This document shows positions 45,387 to 54,483 of a stretch of DNA of 64,000 nt, piece after piece; within the stretch, counting starts at the first letter, position 1, and every line of letters starts with the position of its first letter. The translations under genes were made by a program, and so were the position numbers. The stretch is taken from contig NZ_JBINJF010000016.1 in the NCBI RefSeq assembly GCF_043951865.1, forward strand, positions 43,077 through 107,076, written 5' to 3'. The notes beneath the pieces are model-generated. The model ran no database searches and was not told the origin of the DNA. It was given only the letters and a program-made list of their open reading frames with translations. Source of the stretch: JAMQKA01 sp043951865. GTDB taxonomy: Bacteria; Bacteroidota; Rhodothermia; Balneolales; Balneolaceae.

Positions 45387-45833
45387 TTACCCGGGGTATG
45401 AGCCAACGATATAATTTTTCAGATGATTAATCTCCACTTTTTGTTCTGAGATAATCTGTTTAACCAGGTCCCCAATTGAAATAACACCGATAACCTCGCC
45501 ATTTTGCTGCTCCAGGATGGGTAAATGCCTGAATTTTTTCTCAGTCATCAATGCCATACACTTTTTTATTGGAGTATCGGGTGTTACCCAATATACTTCC
45601 GAAGTCATAATATCTTTGACAGGGGTTGTTTTAGACCTGCGGCCTTTCAGGATTACCTTGTCCCGGTAATCCCGTTCCGAGATGATCCCACACAGGGCCC
45701 CCCGTTCATCCAATACCACCAGTGCCCCAATTCGCTTTTCTGACATCAGCTTTATCGCTTGATAGACGGTACTTTCCGGATCAATATGATAGACCGTATT
45801 CCCCTTGCTTTTTAAAATATTGCTTACCAGCAT
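45387..45833 (-). CDS. two-CBS-domain protein
   Basis: 148 residues made of a tandem pair of CBS motifs: DPESTVYQAIKLMSEKRIGA LVV and ...TPIKKCMALMTEKKFRHLPI LEQQNGEVIGVISIGDLVKQ. CBS pairs bind adenine nucleotides and regulate partners; this stand-alone form is common and its partner is unknown. AAGGAGT precedes the ATG by 7 nt. Confidence 0.9.
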   Translation of the reverse strand: MLVSNILKSKGNTVYHIDPESTVYQAIKLMSEKRIGALVVLDERGALCGIISERDYRDKVILKGRRSKTTPVKDIMTSEVYWVTPDTPIKKCMALMTEKKFRHLPILEQQNGEVIGVISIGDLVKQIISEQKVEINHLKNYIVGSYPG

Positions 45834-46141
45834 AATCTACTCCTTTTTTTAGGATGGGCTAACAATAGTATAATAAAATTCGGGAATATTTTTAACAGAT
45901 TGTTGGAGATGATGATAAATAGGGGAAACTTAAAAGTATTGGTGGGTCTTTTCAGGCCGAGAGTTCGTTTTGTGTGAACAAAAACGCGGTCATAGATCCA
46001 ATGAAGCCGTGTGCTCAGGCAGGCAGACCTGAGACCTGAGTTATGCCGTGAAGCTACAACAATATTGCTAAACCGGGCTCAGGAAGAATCATAGACCAGA
46101 TAAACTTTGCCGATTTAACTGTAGCTGCCAGGTTCCTGGTC
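45834..46141. other. 308-bp gap
   Basis: Between the CBS gene and the M23 peptidase gene. It includes a short direct repeat (GACCTGAGACCTGAG) near 46030. No gene, repeat family copy or clear terminator seen. Confidence 0.4.
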
Positions 46142-47116
46142 CTAGTCCATGGACTTTTCGTTGGTCCGTGCAATTTCTTTGTACAAGAGAAATTCATCGG
46201 GCGTAATGTCCGCAAAGAGATAGTTAATGGGGTCGATAGGTTCACCATCGTGATACACCTCATAGTGCAGGTGGGGACCTTCAACCATGCCTGAATGCCC
46301 GGAATACCCGATAAGATCGCCGCGGGAAACTTTGGCACCGGGCTTGATATTTTTGGCGTAGGAGGAGAGATGAGCATAGCGGCTTTCGTACCCGTAGCCG
46401 TGATCAATAATGACGAGCCGGCCGTAAGTTCCCTTCATGCCCGCAAACTTGACCGTGCCGTCACCGGTGGCAAAAACATCATCGCCAACATTGGCCCTGA
46501 AATCAAGTCCGTCATGCATTCGGCGATACTTCAGGACAGGATGAAACCGCATGCCGTACCCGCTCAGCATGATGCCCTGAACCGGTTTGATAGCGGGAAT
46601 GTGCCTCATTTTTTCCTGATTGCTGTTATAGTACTGCTTAATCTCGTTGAAACTGGATTTTTGGATATTTACGCCTCGTTCCAGGGTTTCCAGCTTTTCA
46701 GAAGTCCATTTGAGGATCTCGGCTGTTTCCTGGCTGTATACATCAAAATCAGAATAGATATCAGCACCCCCGACCCCTGCTTCTCGCTCGTCATAGGGGA
46801 TCGGTTCCAGTCCAAGAACGGAACGGTACATTTCGTTGTCAGTTTGGGCCAGCTGATCCAGCTCCCCGTCGAGTTCCTGAATGGAATCTTTGGTTTGCTC
46901 CAGGTGGCTGAGAAGGGCCTGATTTTCTGCCTTGAGGGCAATTTCGGCCGGCGTTCCCACCGTGGATGAGAGAATTGAGATCCCCACTCCCGAAAAAACA
47001 ACGCCGAACAGAATATAAAGGGAGGCGGTGTAAACGACGCGTTCAAACGTATTATATTGAACCGGTACAAATTCACAATTACGCTCGTCGTAAAAAAAAT
47101 AATTTTTTAGAGCCAT
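46142..47116 (-). CDS. M23 family metallopeptidase, membrane-anchored
   Basis: 324 residues: one N-terminal membrane helix (about 28-50), a coiled coil (about 60-95, EIALKAENQALLSHLEQTKD), and a C-terminal LytM/M23 domain. Zinc and catalytic residues: His and Asp in RMHDGLDFRA, His in YAHL and His-x-His in GPHLHYEVYHDG. The full set is present, so it is probably an active cell-wall endopeptidase of the murein-hydrolase type working in the periplasm. Similar proteins coordinate division or curvature. Downstream of hprK on the same strand, 107 nt away. Confidence 0.93.
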   Translation of the reverse strand: MALKNYFFYDERNCEFVPVQYNTFERVVYTASLYILFGVVFSGVGISILSSTVGTPAEIALKAENQALLSHLEQTKDSIQELDGELDQLAQTDNEMYRSVLGLEPIPYDEREAGVGGADIYSDFDVYSQETAEILKWTSEKLETLERGVNIQKSSFNEIKQYYNSNQEKMRHIPAIKPVQGIMLSGYGMRFHPVLKYRRMHDGLDFRANVGDDVFATGDGTVKFAGMKGTYGRLVIIDHGYGYESRYAHLSSYAKNIKPGAKVSRGDLIGYSGHSGMVEGPHLHYEVYHDGEPIDPINYLFADITPDEFLLYKEIARTNEKSMD

Positions 47117-47223
47117 GTCTCCATTTTTATTTCAAGAGAGTAATTGCTGAATGAGAATGATGAACGTACCCCACAGCAACTCACAGATCCTTCACACTTT
47201 TTTAATATAATACATTTTACTGA

Positions 47224-48252
47224 TTACTCAACATCCCCCTCAAAATAGTCGATGGCCCGTTTGGGCATATCGCTGGAGTTGGATTTTTTAGCGATGTGCT
47301 GTTTGATCTTGTCTTGCAAAACTTCGGCGGCGTCGTAGCCGTAGTGACGCAGCAGGTAGTTCATGGCAATGACTTCGGCAATAACGGTGATATTTTTGCC
47401 TGGAGTAATCGGGAGGTGGATCAGGGGAACTTCAACGCCGAGAATATCGGTAGAATCCTGGTCTAGCCCCGTGCGCTCAATATCTTTGGATTCATCCCAC
47501 AGGGAGAGCTCCAGTACCACCTCGAGCCGTTTCTGGTAGCGAATGGCACGGATACCAAACATCGACATGACATCGACGATGCCGAGACCACGGATCTCCA
47601 TAAAGTGCTGGTTCATCTCGGTGGCAGAGGTCATCAGGATGTTATTTTTTTTGGTGAGCATTACCACGTCATCGGCGACCAGCCGGTGCCCCCGTTCCAC
47701 CAGATCCAGCGCCACTTCGCTCTTGCCGATCCCCGACTTTCCGGCAATAAGAATACCGATGCCGTAGACATCCACCATGGACCCGTGCACCAGCGTCTGT
47801 ACGGCAAATTGATCTTCCAGGAAATCCCTGATCAGGTACATAAACCGGGTCGTTTCGATGGGGGTGTTGTAGATCGGAATTTCAGCCTCCCGCGCCATCT
47901 GAAGCAGGTAGTCGGGCAGGTTGTTGCTGTCGGTCAGGAAGATAATGGGAATGTTGAACTTGACGAGCTGGCTGAATGACTGCCGGCGCTCTTCTTCGCT
48001 CATGTTATCCAGGTACTGGCTTTCGGTGTTGCCAATAACCTGGATACGCTGGTAGGTAAACAGCTTAACGTAGCCCGCAAGAGCGAGCCCCGGCCGGTGA
48101 AGGTCGGCTTCGGTAACATACCGCTCTTCGGTAAACTCTTCGCCCGTAAGCGGGCGCAGATCGATATTAACCCGCTCCTGCAGTTTTTTTACTAAATGGG
48201 CTACACTGATTTTGTCTTTTCTGGGTATCGGTTCCAGATCTCCAAAAGGCAT
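47224..48252 (-). CDS. hprK: HPr kinase/phosphorylase
   Basis: 342 residues, typical for HprK. N-terminal domain about 1-135, then the kinase domain with P-loop GKSGIGKSEVALDLVERGHR and ADDVV, plus the phosphorylase signature IRGLGIVDVMSMFGIRAI and the LPITPGKNI segment. The enzyme phosphorylates Ser46 of HPr. Neither HPr nor PTS enzyme genes are in the window; related Bacteroidota-type genomes keep hprK without a full PTS, so the real target may be another protein. Third gene of xerC-hpf-hprK with only 9 nt after hpf. Confidence 0.95.
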   Translation of the reverse strand: MPFGDLEPIPRKDKISVAHLVKKLQERVNIDLRPLTGEEFTEERYVTEADLHRPGLALAGYVKLFTYQRIQVIGNTESQYLDNMSEEERRQSFSQLVKFNIPIIFLTDSNNLPDYLLQMAREAEIPIYNTPIETTRFMYLIRDFLEDQFAVQTLVHGSMVDVYGIGILIAGKSGIGKSEVALDLVERGHRLVADDVVMLTKKNNILMTSATEMNQHFMEIRGLGIVDVMSMFGIRAIRYQKRLEVVLELSLWDESKDIERTGLDQDSTDILGVEVPLIHLPITPGKNITVIAEVIAMNYLLRHYGYDAAEVLQDKIKQHIAKKSNSSDMPKRAIDYFEGDVE

Positions 48253-48261
48253 AAATGGATC

Positions 48262-48561
48262 TTAATGGTTGGTAAAATGTTTGTTTTTATACTTTTTAAG
48301 CTGGCGGGTGATATTGTCCACCACCCGGTTCATTGCCTGTTCATAGGTGGGGGCGGTTGCTTTTGCATTTAATAATTTCTGGGGAATTTTCACATTCAGT
48401 TCGGCTTGTTGCGGTTCCTCGTCATCGGGGGTAGGCTCCAGGATGATATCACAGGCCAGGATTCGGTCATAAAATTGATCCAGTTTTTGTACCGCGTCTA
48501 TGCTGTATTCTTTCAGTTGTTGACTGGCATCGAAATGGCGTGCGGTGAATGTAGTTTTCAT
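48262..48561 (-). CDS. raiA: ribosome hibernation-promoting factor (short HPF)
   Basis: 99 residues. The beta-alpha-beta-beta-beta-alpha fold is clear: TFTARHFDASQQLKEYSIDA VQKLDQFYD, CDIILEPTPDDEEPQQAELN VKIPQ, then a helix with YEQAMNRVVDNITRQLKKYK. It lacks the C-terminal dimerisation domain of long HPF. Binds the 30S/70S ribosome in starvation. AGGAGG precedes the start by 9 nt. Same order xerC-hpf-hprK suggests a conserved operon. Confidence 0.95.
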   Translation of the reverse strand: MKTTFTARHFDASQQLKEYSIDAVQKLDQFYDRILACDIILEPTPDDEEPQQAELNVKIPQKLLNAKATAPTYEQAMNRVVDNITRQLKKYKNKHFTNH

Positions 48562-48589
48562 AGTTGTAAACCTCCTACTAAATATGCGA

Positions 48590-49507
48590 TTAACTTTTAG
48601 CTCTCGGATGTGCTAATTCGTACACATTCTTGAGTCGTTCTACACTTGTGTGAGTATACACCTGGGTTGAAGCCAGGTTTGAATGTCCCAAAAGTTCCTT
48701 GATAATACGGATATCCGCTCCGCGATCGAGCAGATGGGTGGCAAAACTGTGGCGCAGTACATGGGGACTTTTTTGCGTGACTTCGCTTGCCCGCTGCATA
48801 TAATCTTTGACAATGCGCTGCACCGCCCGTGGATAGATGCGCTGGCCGTGGGCGGCCAGGAACAGGGCCCGGCGTGCATCGGCATCCGTTCGTGTACCGA
48901 ACAACTCTTTCCGGGTTTCCAGATGCTGCTTGAGTGCTGTAACCGCCTCGCTGCCCAGCGGCACGATACGCTGCTTGGCCCCTTTACCCATTACCGTAAC
49001 CTGTTGCAGGTTAAAGTTGAGTTCTTCAACATCAAGTGAAACAAGCTCACTCAGGCGAATACCGGTGCTGTAAAACAGTTCCAGGATTGCGCGGTCCTGG
49101 GCACTCCGGGGATGATCTGCCCGGGCCAGCTCCATCATTCGGCTGATATCCTCGCTATTGGCTGTTTTGGGCAGCGGCTGGTCCCGTTTGGGGACAATCA
49201 GCAGGTGCGCCGGATTTTGTTCAACGAGTCCACGCTTGAAGCAGTATTTAAAGAATGAACGGACGGCGGCCGCTTTCCTTGCAATGGAATTTTTTGCCAG
49301 GTCTCGTTCTGCAAGTTCTCCCAGCCATAATCGTATCGTGAGGCGTTCAATATGTGAGAGGTCGACCTCCCCATTTGAACGGGGTTGCATTTCAGCGCAA
49401 TAGTCATGTAGCTGCATCAGATCATTTTCATAAGCGGCAAGGGTGTGTGTGGAAGCGTTCCGCTCAATTTTCAGGTAGCGCAGGTATTTATTAACAGCTT
49501 CTTTCAT
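48590..49507 (-). CDS. xerC: tyrosine recombinase XerC/XerD
   Basis: 305 residues. N-terminal SAM-like DNA-binding domain (1-105) and C-terminal catalytic domain with the full set: Arg in YSTGIRLSELVSL, Lys in GKGAKQRIVPL, His-x-x-Arg in HVLRHSFATHLL, His in LLGHSNL and Tyr in TQVYTHT. Resolves chromosome dimers with its partner at dif. XerC and XerD cannot be told apart here. First gene of the operon; its stop is 28 nt before hpf. Confidence 0.92.
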   Translation of the reverse strand: MKEAVNKYLRYLKIERNASTHTLAAYENDLMQLHDYCAEMQPRSNGEVDLSHIERLTIRLWLGELAERDLAKNSIARKAAAVRSFFKYCFKRGLVEQNPAHLLIVPKRDQPLPKTANSEDISRMMELARADHPRSAQDRAILELFYSTGIRLSELVSLDVEELNFNLQQVTVMGKGAKQRIVPLGSEAVTALKQHLETRKELFGTRTDADARRALFLAAHGQRIYPRAVQRIVKDYMQRASEVTQKSPHVLRHSFATHLLDRGADIRIIKELLGHSNLASTQVYTHTSVERLKNVYELAHPRAKS

Positions 49508-49856
49508 GCAACTAAGTAGTATATCTCGATATTAGAATGAAGAGATAAGATATTAAGTCTGCCGTCTTCCATCTCACGGTTGATCCTCGGTGTCTGTCAA
49601 TGCCGTCTTGCTATGTTTGTAATATATGTTCTCATAGAGATGTATTCCATTTTTGTTTCCCCGCGGTAGTACTTGGATATTGTCAATAATTTAAAAGGTA
49701 TCCAAATGACAATTCATGTTACGGTTATGCTGATAACCGGAGCCGGATTTTTTGGTCCTGTCGTGTTCTCCAGCGGGAATGCGGATTTGAAAAACGGCCC
49801 CGAAACCGACCCGAATTCAAGGTGAATAACAGGCCGGCTTTTAAAAAGTGTGGTGA
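49508..49856. other. 349-bp gap with one tiny open frame
   Basis: Upstream of xerC and downstream of the glycosyltransferase gene. A 39-codon frame from ATG at 49706 to 49825 (start TIHVTVML, end TDPNSR, one hydrophobic stretch) is preceded by AAAAGG but has no recognised relative; I cannot support it as a gene. No repeat family copy. Confidence 0.3.
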
Positions 49857-51029
49857 CTAAATCGACCGCCCTTTCCAGGTGACGCTGCTATCTCCCAGGT
49901 AATCTTTGGCGGAAATAACGGCTAGTAGCTGAAACCACAGGACACTGACAGGATGCAGCAAGCCGTACAGCGGGTTCCAGCCAAACCAGCGGGCCAGCAA
50001 AAATCGGTGGGCCAAGATCAGCAGAACGGGGATTCCCGCCCACATAAAAATGGCAACGGAACCGGCAGAGATAGCCCAAGCCAGCATGACGAAAGGGTAG
50101 ACATATACCAACAAGTGGAGCAGTCCCATAAGTCCAAAGAAAGGGAGGCTGTATCCAAAGCCCGCCAGGAAATTTTTGCGAAAACCTTCGCGAATCTCTT
50201 TTTCTGAACGATACATTCTGCAGCCTACGGCCCTGCTCCCGTAGTACATGCGCATGGAAAGACCGGCCGATTTTATTTTTTTGGCCAGTGCCACATCCTC
50301 AACAACCTGCGATTTCACGGATTGGTGTCCCCCGATTTTGTGGTAGCTATTTGCCTTGAACGCCATGAACTGTCCGCATGCCGCCGCGAATAACGGGGTG
50401 ACTCTTGAATGAAGAAACGGGGGCATCCAGCGGGGTGCCCGAAAGACATAATGAACCGGCAACAGGCTCAAAAGAGCGTAATATACCAGTGGAATAAGCA
50501 TTTTTTCCCAAAAGCTGCCCAGGACCTGCCGGGGCCATACAGTGACCATATCGACGACATCGCGCCCCATGGTCCGCACCACTCTTCCCACGGTCTGCTT
50601 CTCAAACCAGGTATCGGCATCGGCAAAGATCAGGATCTCGCCCTCGGTGGCCTCCGCAAGCTGCTGACACGCCCACGGCTTGCCCAGCCAGTCTGTGGGC
50701 TTGGGTTTGCCTTTCAGCAGCACAAGATTTTCGGAGCGGGGATGATTTTGTTTCAGGGAGGAGAGGATCGCTCCGGTCTTGTCGGTGGATTGATCGTCAA
50801 GGACCAGGACCTCCAGGTGGGGATATCGCTGGTCGAGTGCGGTCTCCACACATCGCCTGATGTTGGATTCTTCATTCCGGGCAGGGATGCAGAGGCTTAC
50901 TTTGGGAGATTCGGCGGTAAATGTAATACGCTCTGCGGGCGATAAAGAGGTGAAATTTTGCCGATTTCGCAGTAAAATGAACGAGGTTATAATCAAATAG
51001 CCGGAGGCAACGTATAAAAGATAGATCAT
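49857..51029 (-). CDS. membrane GT2 glycosyltransferase, CruC/CruG-like
   Basis: 390 residues: N-terminal membrane helix, GT-A domain with VSLCIPARNEESNIRRCVET and VLVLDDQSTDKTG, DxD-like FADADTWF, acceptor region SQVVEDVALAKKIKSAG, and three to four C-terminal helices ending TWKGRS. This layout and the motif LGKPWACQQLAEATEGEI match the carotenoid glycosyltransferases CruC (Chlorobi) and CruG (cyanobacteria). It is divergent from a CrtC-like hydratase gene, and an acyltransferase lies just beyond, so the proposed acceptor is a carotenoid hydroxyl. A general lipid glycosyltransferase is the alternative. Confidence 0.78.
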   Translation of the reverse strand: MIYLLYVASGYLIITSFILLRNRQNFTSLSPAERITFTAESPKVSLCIPARNEESNIRRCVETALDQRYPHLEVLVLDDQSTDKTGAILSSLKQNHPRSENLVLLKGKPKPTDWLGKPWACQQLAEATEGEILIFADADTWFEKQTVGRVVRTMGRDVVDMVTVWPRQVLGSFWEKMLIPLVYYALLSLLPVHYVFRAPRWMPPFLHSRVTPLFAAACGQFMAFKANSYHKIGGHQSVKSQVVEDVALAKKIKSAGLSMRMYYGSRAVGCRMYRSEKEIREGFRKNFLAGFGYSLPFFGLMGLLHLLVYVYPFVMLAWAISAGSVAIFMWAGIPVLLILAHRFLLARWFGWNPLYGLLHPVSVLWFQLLAVISAKDYLGDSSVTWKGRSI

Positions 51030-51125
51030 ATGGACAGGTTACAGGCTGTGTAAAAACTGGAAAATCGAAAAACTGCGTTATATTTCAGAGTAACAAGAAT
51101 ATACAATTTTACGTGGCGACCCATT

Positions 51126-52223
51126 ATGCAGATACTCTCGAATTATACAAAAGATGTACGGTCCCCAAAGTTCAAGCCAGGTGCGTATGAGTGGTGGTAT
51201 TTTGACGGTATCGACAGCACGGGAACCTACAGCTTTGTGATCATATTTTACGAGGGCAACCCTTTTTCGACGCGCTATATACAGCGTCTGAAGAACTGGA
51301 ATCGTTCGGATGACGTCTACCCGGAGGAGCATCCGGCGGTGAGCATCTCCATATACAAAGATCAAAAAACGATATATTACAGTTTTACTGAATTTGAGAA
51401 AGAGGATTGCGAGTTTGATTCGGACCATCCCAGCCTCAAAGTCGGCAGGCACAGGATGCATTCTGTTGCCGATGAAAACAAGATCTCCTACCAGTTGACG
51501 CTGAATGAACAGCTTCCCTCGGGAGACGAAATCAGGGGGAGCATAACCTATGAGAGCCCCCGCCCCTCTGATGCGCTGCTTGAGGAGGCGCAGTCATTCG
51601 ATGAGGTGGGCCATCTCTGGAACCTTGTTCAACCCCGCGCTGACGTAGCGGTCGACCTGCTCATTTCCGCCCGTGCGGAGTCTACCCGGCAAATTGTGTT
51701 TGAGGGGCGGGGATATCACGATCATAATATGGGCAACGAGCCGATGCGGAACGAATTTAATGAATGGTACTGGGGACGGTTTCACTTTGAGATGGGAACG
51801 CTGGTTTACTACGTGATGGACCGCAAAAATGAAAAGCAGCACCAGGCCTGGCTGCTAAGCCCGGATAACGCTGAACTGATTGCCACCTATCCCACTGTGG
51901 AGCTGCAGGACGAGGGGTGGAATCCTTTTGGCCTGCGTACCGCGCGCAAGCTGATGCTGAGCAATGAAAAAGCACATATCACAATACAGCAGGCCCGGGT
52001 GCTGGACAGCGGCCCCTTTTACCAGCGGTTTAGCAGCGACTCCTTTATCAATATTCCCGACAAAGACATTATGCAGGTGGCCGAAGGCATATCGGAGTAT
52101 ATCCGCCCAGACCGTATATACTGGCGCACGTTCTGGCCCCTGGTGAATATGCGCATCCGGTACAGCAACGAATCGCCCCACTGGGTTCAGCGGTCGAAAC
52201 GGCTCTACCGGTGGACCTGGTGA
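51126..52223 (+). CDS. carotenoid 1,2-hydratase (CrtC)-like protein
   Basis: 365 residues with the two lipocalin-like halves of CrtC: KPGAYEWWYFDGIDSTGTYS FVIIF (N-terminal half) and GRGYHDHNMGNEP...NEWYWGRFHF (C-terminal half, with the conserved His-Asp-His motif). CrtC adds water across the 1,2 double bond of a psi end group. No export signal is obvious. Start ATG at 51126; the 96-bp gap to the GT2 gene contains both divergent promoters. CrtC proteins also occur in many non-phototrophs, so the carotenoid substrate is inferred. Confidence 0.82.
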   Translation: MQILSNYTKDVRSPKFKPGAYEWWYFDGIDSTGTYSFVIIFYEGNPFSTRYIQRLKNWNRSDDVYPEEHPAVSISIYKDQKTIYYSFTEFEKEDCEFDSDHPSLKVGRHRMHSVADENKISYQLTLNEQLPSGDEIRGSITYESPRPSDALLEEAQSFDEVGHLWNLVQPRADVAVDLLISARAESTRQIVFEGRGYHDHNMGNEPMRNEFNEWYWGRFHFEMGTLVYYVMDRKNEKQHQAWLLSPDNAELIATYPTVELQDEGWNPFGLRTARKLMLSNEKAHITIQQARVLDSGPFYQRFSSDSFINIPDKDIMQVAEGISEYIRPDRIYWRTFWPLVNMRIRYSNESPHWVQRSKRLYRWTW

Positions 52224-52244
52224 AGCGGTGGGTAATCTCCAAAT

Positions 52245-52985
52245 CTACATAAATCGTTCAAAACCGGTATCCTCAAATCCCGCCACAGAGCGGAGCCGTT
52301 CGAGCATGGAGCCAAGGCGGCGTTCAAAGAACCGGGTTTTCTCCTCATTAGAGGCATCACATGGCGGAACGGCCGGCTCCCCGATCTCAATATGGAGTTC
52401 CGGTTTGTCGGACCGTATCGTATGGATGCAGATGGCTACAGGCACGAAATCGACCTCCGAACTCTTCACTTTTGAATGGAGCCATGCCAGCCCGCCCTGG
52501 AACTGTGGCGGATCTGGCAATGGCGTGATTTCGCCTTCTGGGTATATAAAGAGACTGGCGCCCGGCCGCTGCATCGATTGAACGGCATACCGCAGAGAAG
52601 TGATCGCTTTCCGGGGATGATCCCGGTTGATGGAAAACGCCCCGATTTTGCGGAAGAACCTGTACCGTTCCATCTGCCGGTCTTCCATCAGGGCACGCGC
52701 CTGCTGGTGGAAACGGAATTCATTGAGCAGCAGTGGTATCAAGCCATCCCACCAGGAGCTGTGATTCAGGAAATAAACCGTCTTTTGTCCGTTTTCCGGT
52801 TGATATCGCTGCCGAATCCAGACACGGCTGAAGCGCCGTTTAAACAGAAACCAGGTATACCATTTGAACAGGGCGATAAACCACGTTGACTCTTTGGCCG
52901 GTATAAATTCCACAGGTAGAAAGATTTTGTTGAACAAACGGATTGTGAATATCTTTAGCCGCTGACAAAGAATCCACCTGAACAC
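52245..52985 (-). CDS. 1-acyl-glycerol-3-phosphate-like acyltransferase, candidate CruD role
   Basis: About 246 residues if the GTG at 52985 is used. A start at 53042 would overlap the divergent O-methyltransferase gene, and a TTG at 52937 is also possible. Family motifs: HSSWWDG (HX4D), then FRKIGAFSINRDHPRKA, FIYPEGEI. PlsC-type enzymes move acyl groups to glycerol-phosphate, sugars or ornithine. In Chlorobi CruD is a different acyltransferase that acylates carotenoid glucosides; the position 21 nt from the CrtC-like gene makes a similar use conceivable. Confidence 0.72.
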   Translation of the reverse strand: MFRWILCQRLKIFTIRLFNKIFLPVEFIPAKESTWFIALFKWYTWFLFKRRFSRVWIRQRYQPENGQKTVYFLNHSSWWDGLIPLLLNEFRFHQQARALMEDRQMERYRFFRKIGAFSINRDHPRKAITSLRYAVQSMQRPGASLFIYPEGEITPLPDPPQFQGGLAWLHSKVKSSEVDFVPVAICIHTIRSDKPELHIEIGEPAVPPCDASNEEKTRFFERRLGSMLERLRSVAGFEDTGFERFM

Positions 52986-52997
52986 AAAATTATACTG

Positions 52998-53630
52998 ATG
53001 CTTCAGATTAATCCCGATATTCAAGCCTACGCCCGCGACCATACCACACCGGAACCGGAGTTAATGCAGGAACTGATCGAGGTTTCTGATCAAAACCTGG
53101 AATATATTGACATGCTCAGCGGACGCGTTGTGGGACGCCTGCTGAATATGCTGGTGAAAATGACCGGCTCGCGGCGCGTTCTGGAGATCGGGATGTTTAC
53201 CGGCTATTCGGCGCTGATGATGGCCGAGGCACTGCCAGACGACGGAAAGCTCATCACCTGTGATCTCAATGAAAAATATGCTTCCATAGCCCGTTCCTTT
53301 TTTGAGAGGAGTCAACATGGTCATAAAATCGAGGTTAGGATGGGAGAAGCCCTGGAAACACTCAAAACGCTTGAAGGGCCCTTCGATTTCATTTTTGTGG
53401 ATGCCGACAAAGGAAACTATCCCAATTATTACCGGGAGACGCTCCCGATGCTGAAAAGGGGCGGTGTGATGGTCATCGATAATGTGTTCCTGGCGGAGAA
53501 TGTACTGGCCCCCAATGACGAAAAGGCGGAAGCGGTAGACCAGCTCAATACGCTAATAGCGGAAGATGATAGCGTGGAACAGGTAATGCTGACTGAACGA
53601 GACGGGCTTACAATCGCCCGGAAATTGTAA
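52998..53630 (+). CDS. class I SAM-dependent O-methyltransferase (caffeoyl-CoA OMT type)
   Basis: 210 residues. SAM-binding motif VLEIGMFTGYSALMMAEALP, acidic loop ITCDLNEKY, post-I VRMGEALETL, metal-binding FDFIFVDADKGNYPNYY and VIDNVFL. Small bacterial relatives methylate catechols or other phenols with Mg2+. It is unclear whether it belongs to the carotenoid locus: carotenoid methyltransferases (CrtF) are of another subfamily. Its start is only 12 nt from the proposed acyltransferase start on the other strand. Confidence 0.88.
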   Translation: MLQINPDIQAYARDHTTPEPELMQELIEVSDQNLEYIDMLSGRVVGRLLNMLVKMTGSRRVLEIGMFTGYSALMMAEALPDDGKLITCDLNEKYASIARSFFERSQHGHKIEVRMGEALETLKTLEGPFDFIFVDADKGNYPNYYRETLPMLKRGGVMVIDNVFLAENVLAPNDEKAEAVDQLNTLIAEDDSVEQVMLTERDGLTIARKL

Positions 53631-53784
53631 AACAAAATCAATTAAATTGGTAAATTCAATGATGTCAGAACCTGTTGAATGAAGTCTCCCATGGACAACT
53701 TTGACACCTTTTTAAACCATTATAGTCAGACTTGCAACATTAAGGTGGCGGGAGACGTAGTAAAGGCCTTAAGGAGGAAAAATT

Positions 53785-54483
53785 ATGGCAGAAAAAACAA
53801 GACAACGCTTTACAGAACATAACCTGGATTCACTCAGTGACTTTGAGGATCACGAACTGCAGGCCACAATGCAGGAGTTTCTCGAGGAAGAAAAAAAAGC
53901 CAACACCAATATCTGGAATGTTGCTACTATTGCCGGCATTGCTATGTTTTTCATCGGTATGGTGTACCTGATACAGGCCCTGGGCCTCCAGGTTGGTCCT
54001 GATCTCTCCGGGGTGATTGAAGTCCTGCCGATTATCGGCGGAGTGCTGGTAACATTTATCGGATTCGGTTTTTTGGTTGGTGATCGCAAAAGAGGCAAGT
54101 CAAAGAAGCAGCGCAATAAAAAAGAGTTTGACGATTTTGACTTTGAGTACGACGAGGAAAGCGAACGTGCCGCCGAAGAGGAGTTTGGGCTCCACAACGA
54201 TCTCGATAGTCGTTCATCGGGAAAAAAGCGGGATAAAAATACGAAACGGGCAACCGACTATTATGCATACCGCCACGCAAAAAAGCTCTACAAATCCCGT
54301 TCTGATAAAAAATGGGCCGGCGTTTGCGGCGGACTGGCAAACTATTTCGGAATCAGTTCTACGGTCATACGACTGCTTTTCGTGATCACCTTTTTTGCGG
54401 GGTCCGGTACCTCACTTCTGGTATACCTGGCCCTGGCGATAGCCCTGGATAAAGAGCCGGTTGAATTTATGGATGATTTTTAG
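53785..54483 (+). CDS. PspC-domain membrane protein
   Basis: 232 residues. N-terminal cytosolic segment, two helices (about 45-66 and 77-97), a charged linker (about 100-160, DDFDFEYDEESERAAEEEFG), and a C-terminal PspC domain (YKSRSDKKWAGVCGGLANYFGISS, then one helix LLVYLALAIAL). PspC-type proteins sense or stabilise membrane stress. No pspA is adjacent. A strong AAGGAGG lies 7 nt before the ATG. A short GAACC/GGTTC hairpin follows the stop and may be a weak terminator. Confidence 0.85.
   Translation: MAEKTRQRFTEHNLDSLSDFEDHELQATMQEFLEEEKKANTNIWNVATIAGIAMFFIGMVYLIQALGLQVGPDLSGVIEVLPIIGGVLVTFIGFGFLVGDRKRGKSKKQRNKKEFDDFDFEYDEESERAAEEEFGLHNDLDSRSSGKKRDKNTKRATDYYAYRHAKKLYKSRSDKKWAGVCGGLANYFGISSTVIRLLFVITFFAGSGTSLLVYLALAIALDKEPVEFMDDF

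Noticed and set aside
48590..49507. Phage or integron integrase
   Set aside because: Length, residues and the hpf-hprK neighbours fit a housekeeping XerC/D; no att sites or phage genes nearby.
49706..49825. 39-codon plus-strand frame upstream of xerC
   Set aside because: Too short and without relatives or a clear signal; listed only as content of the gap.
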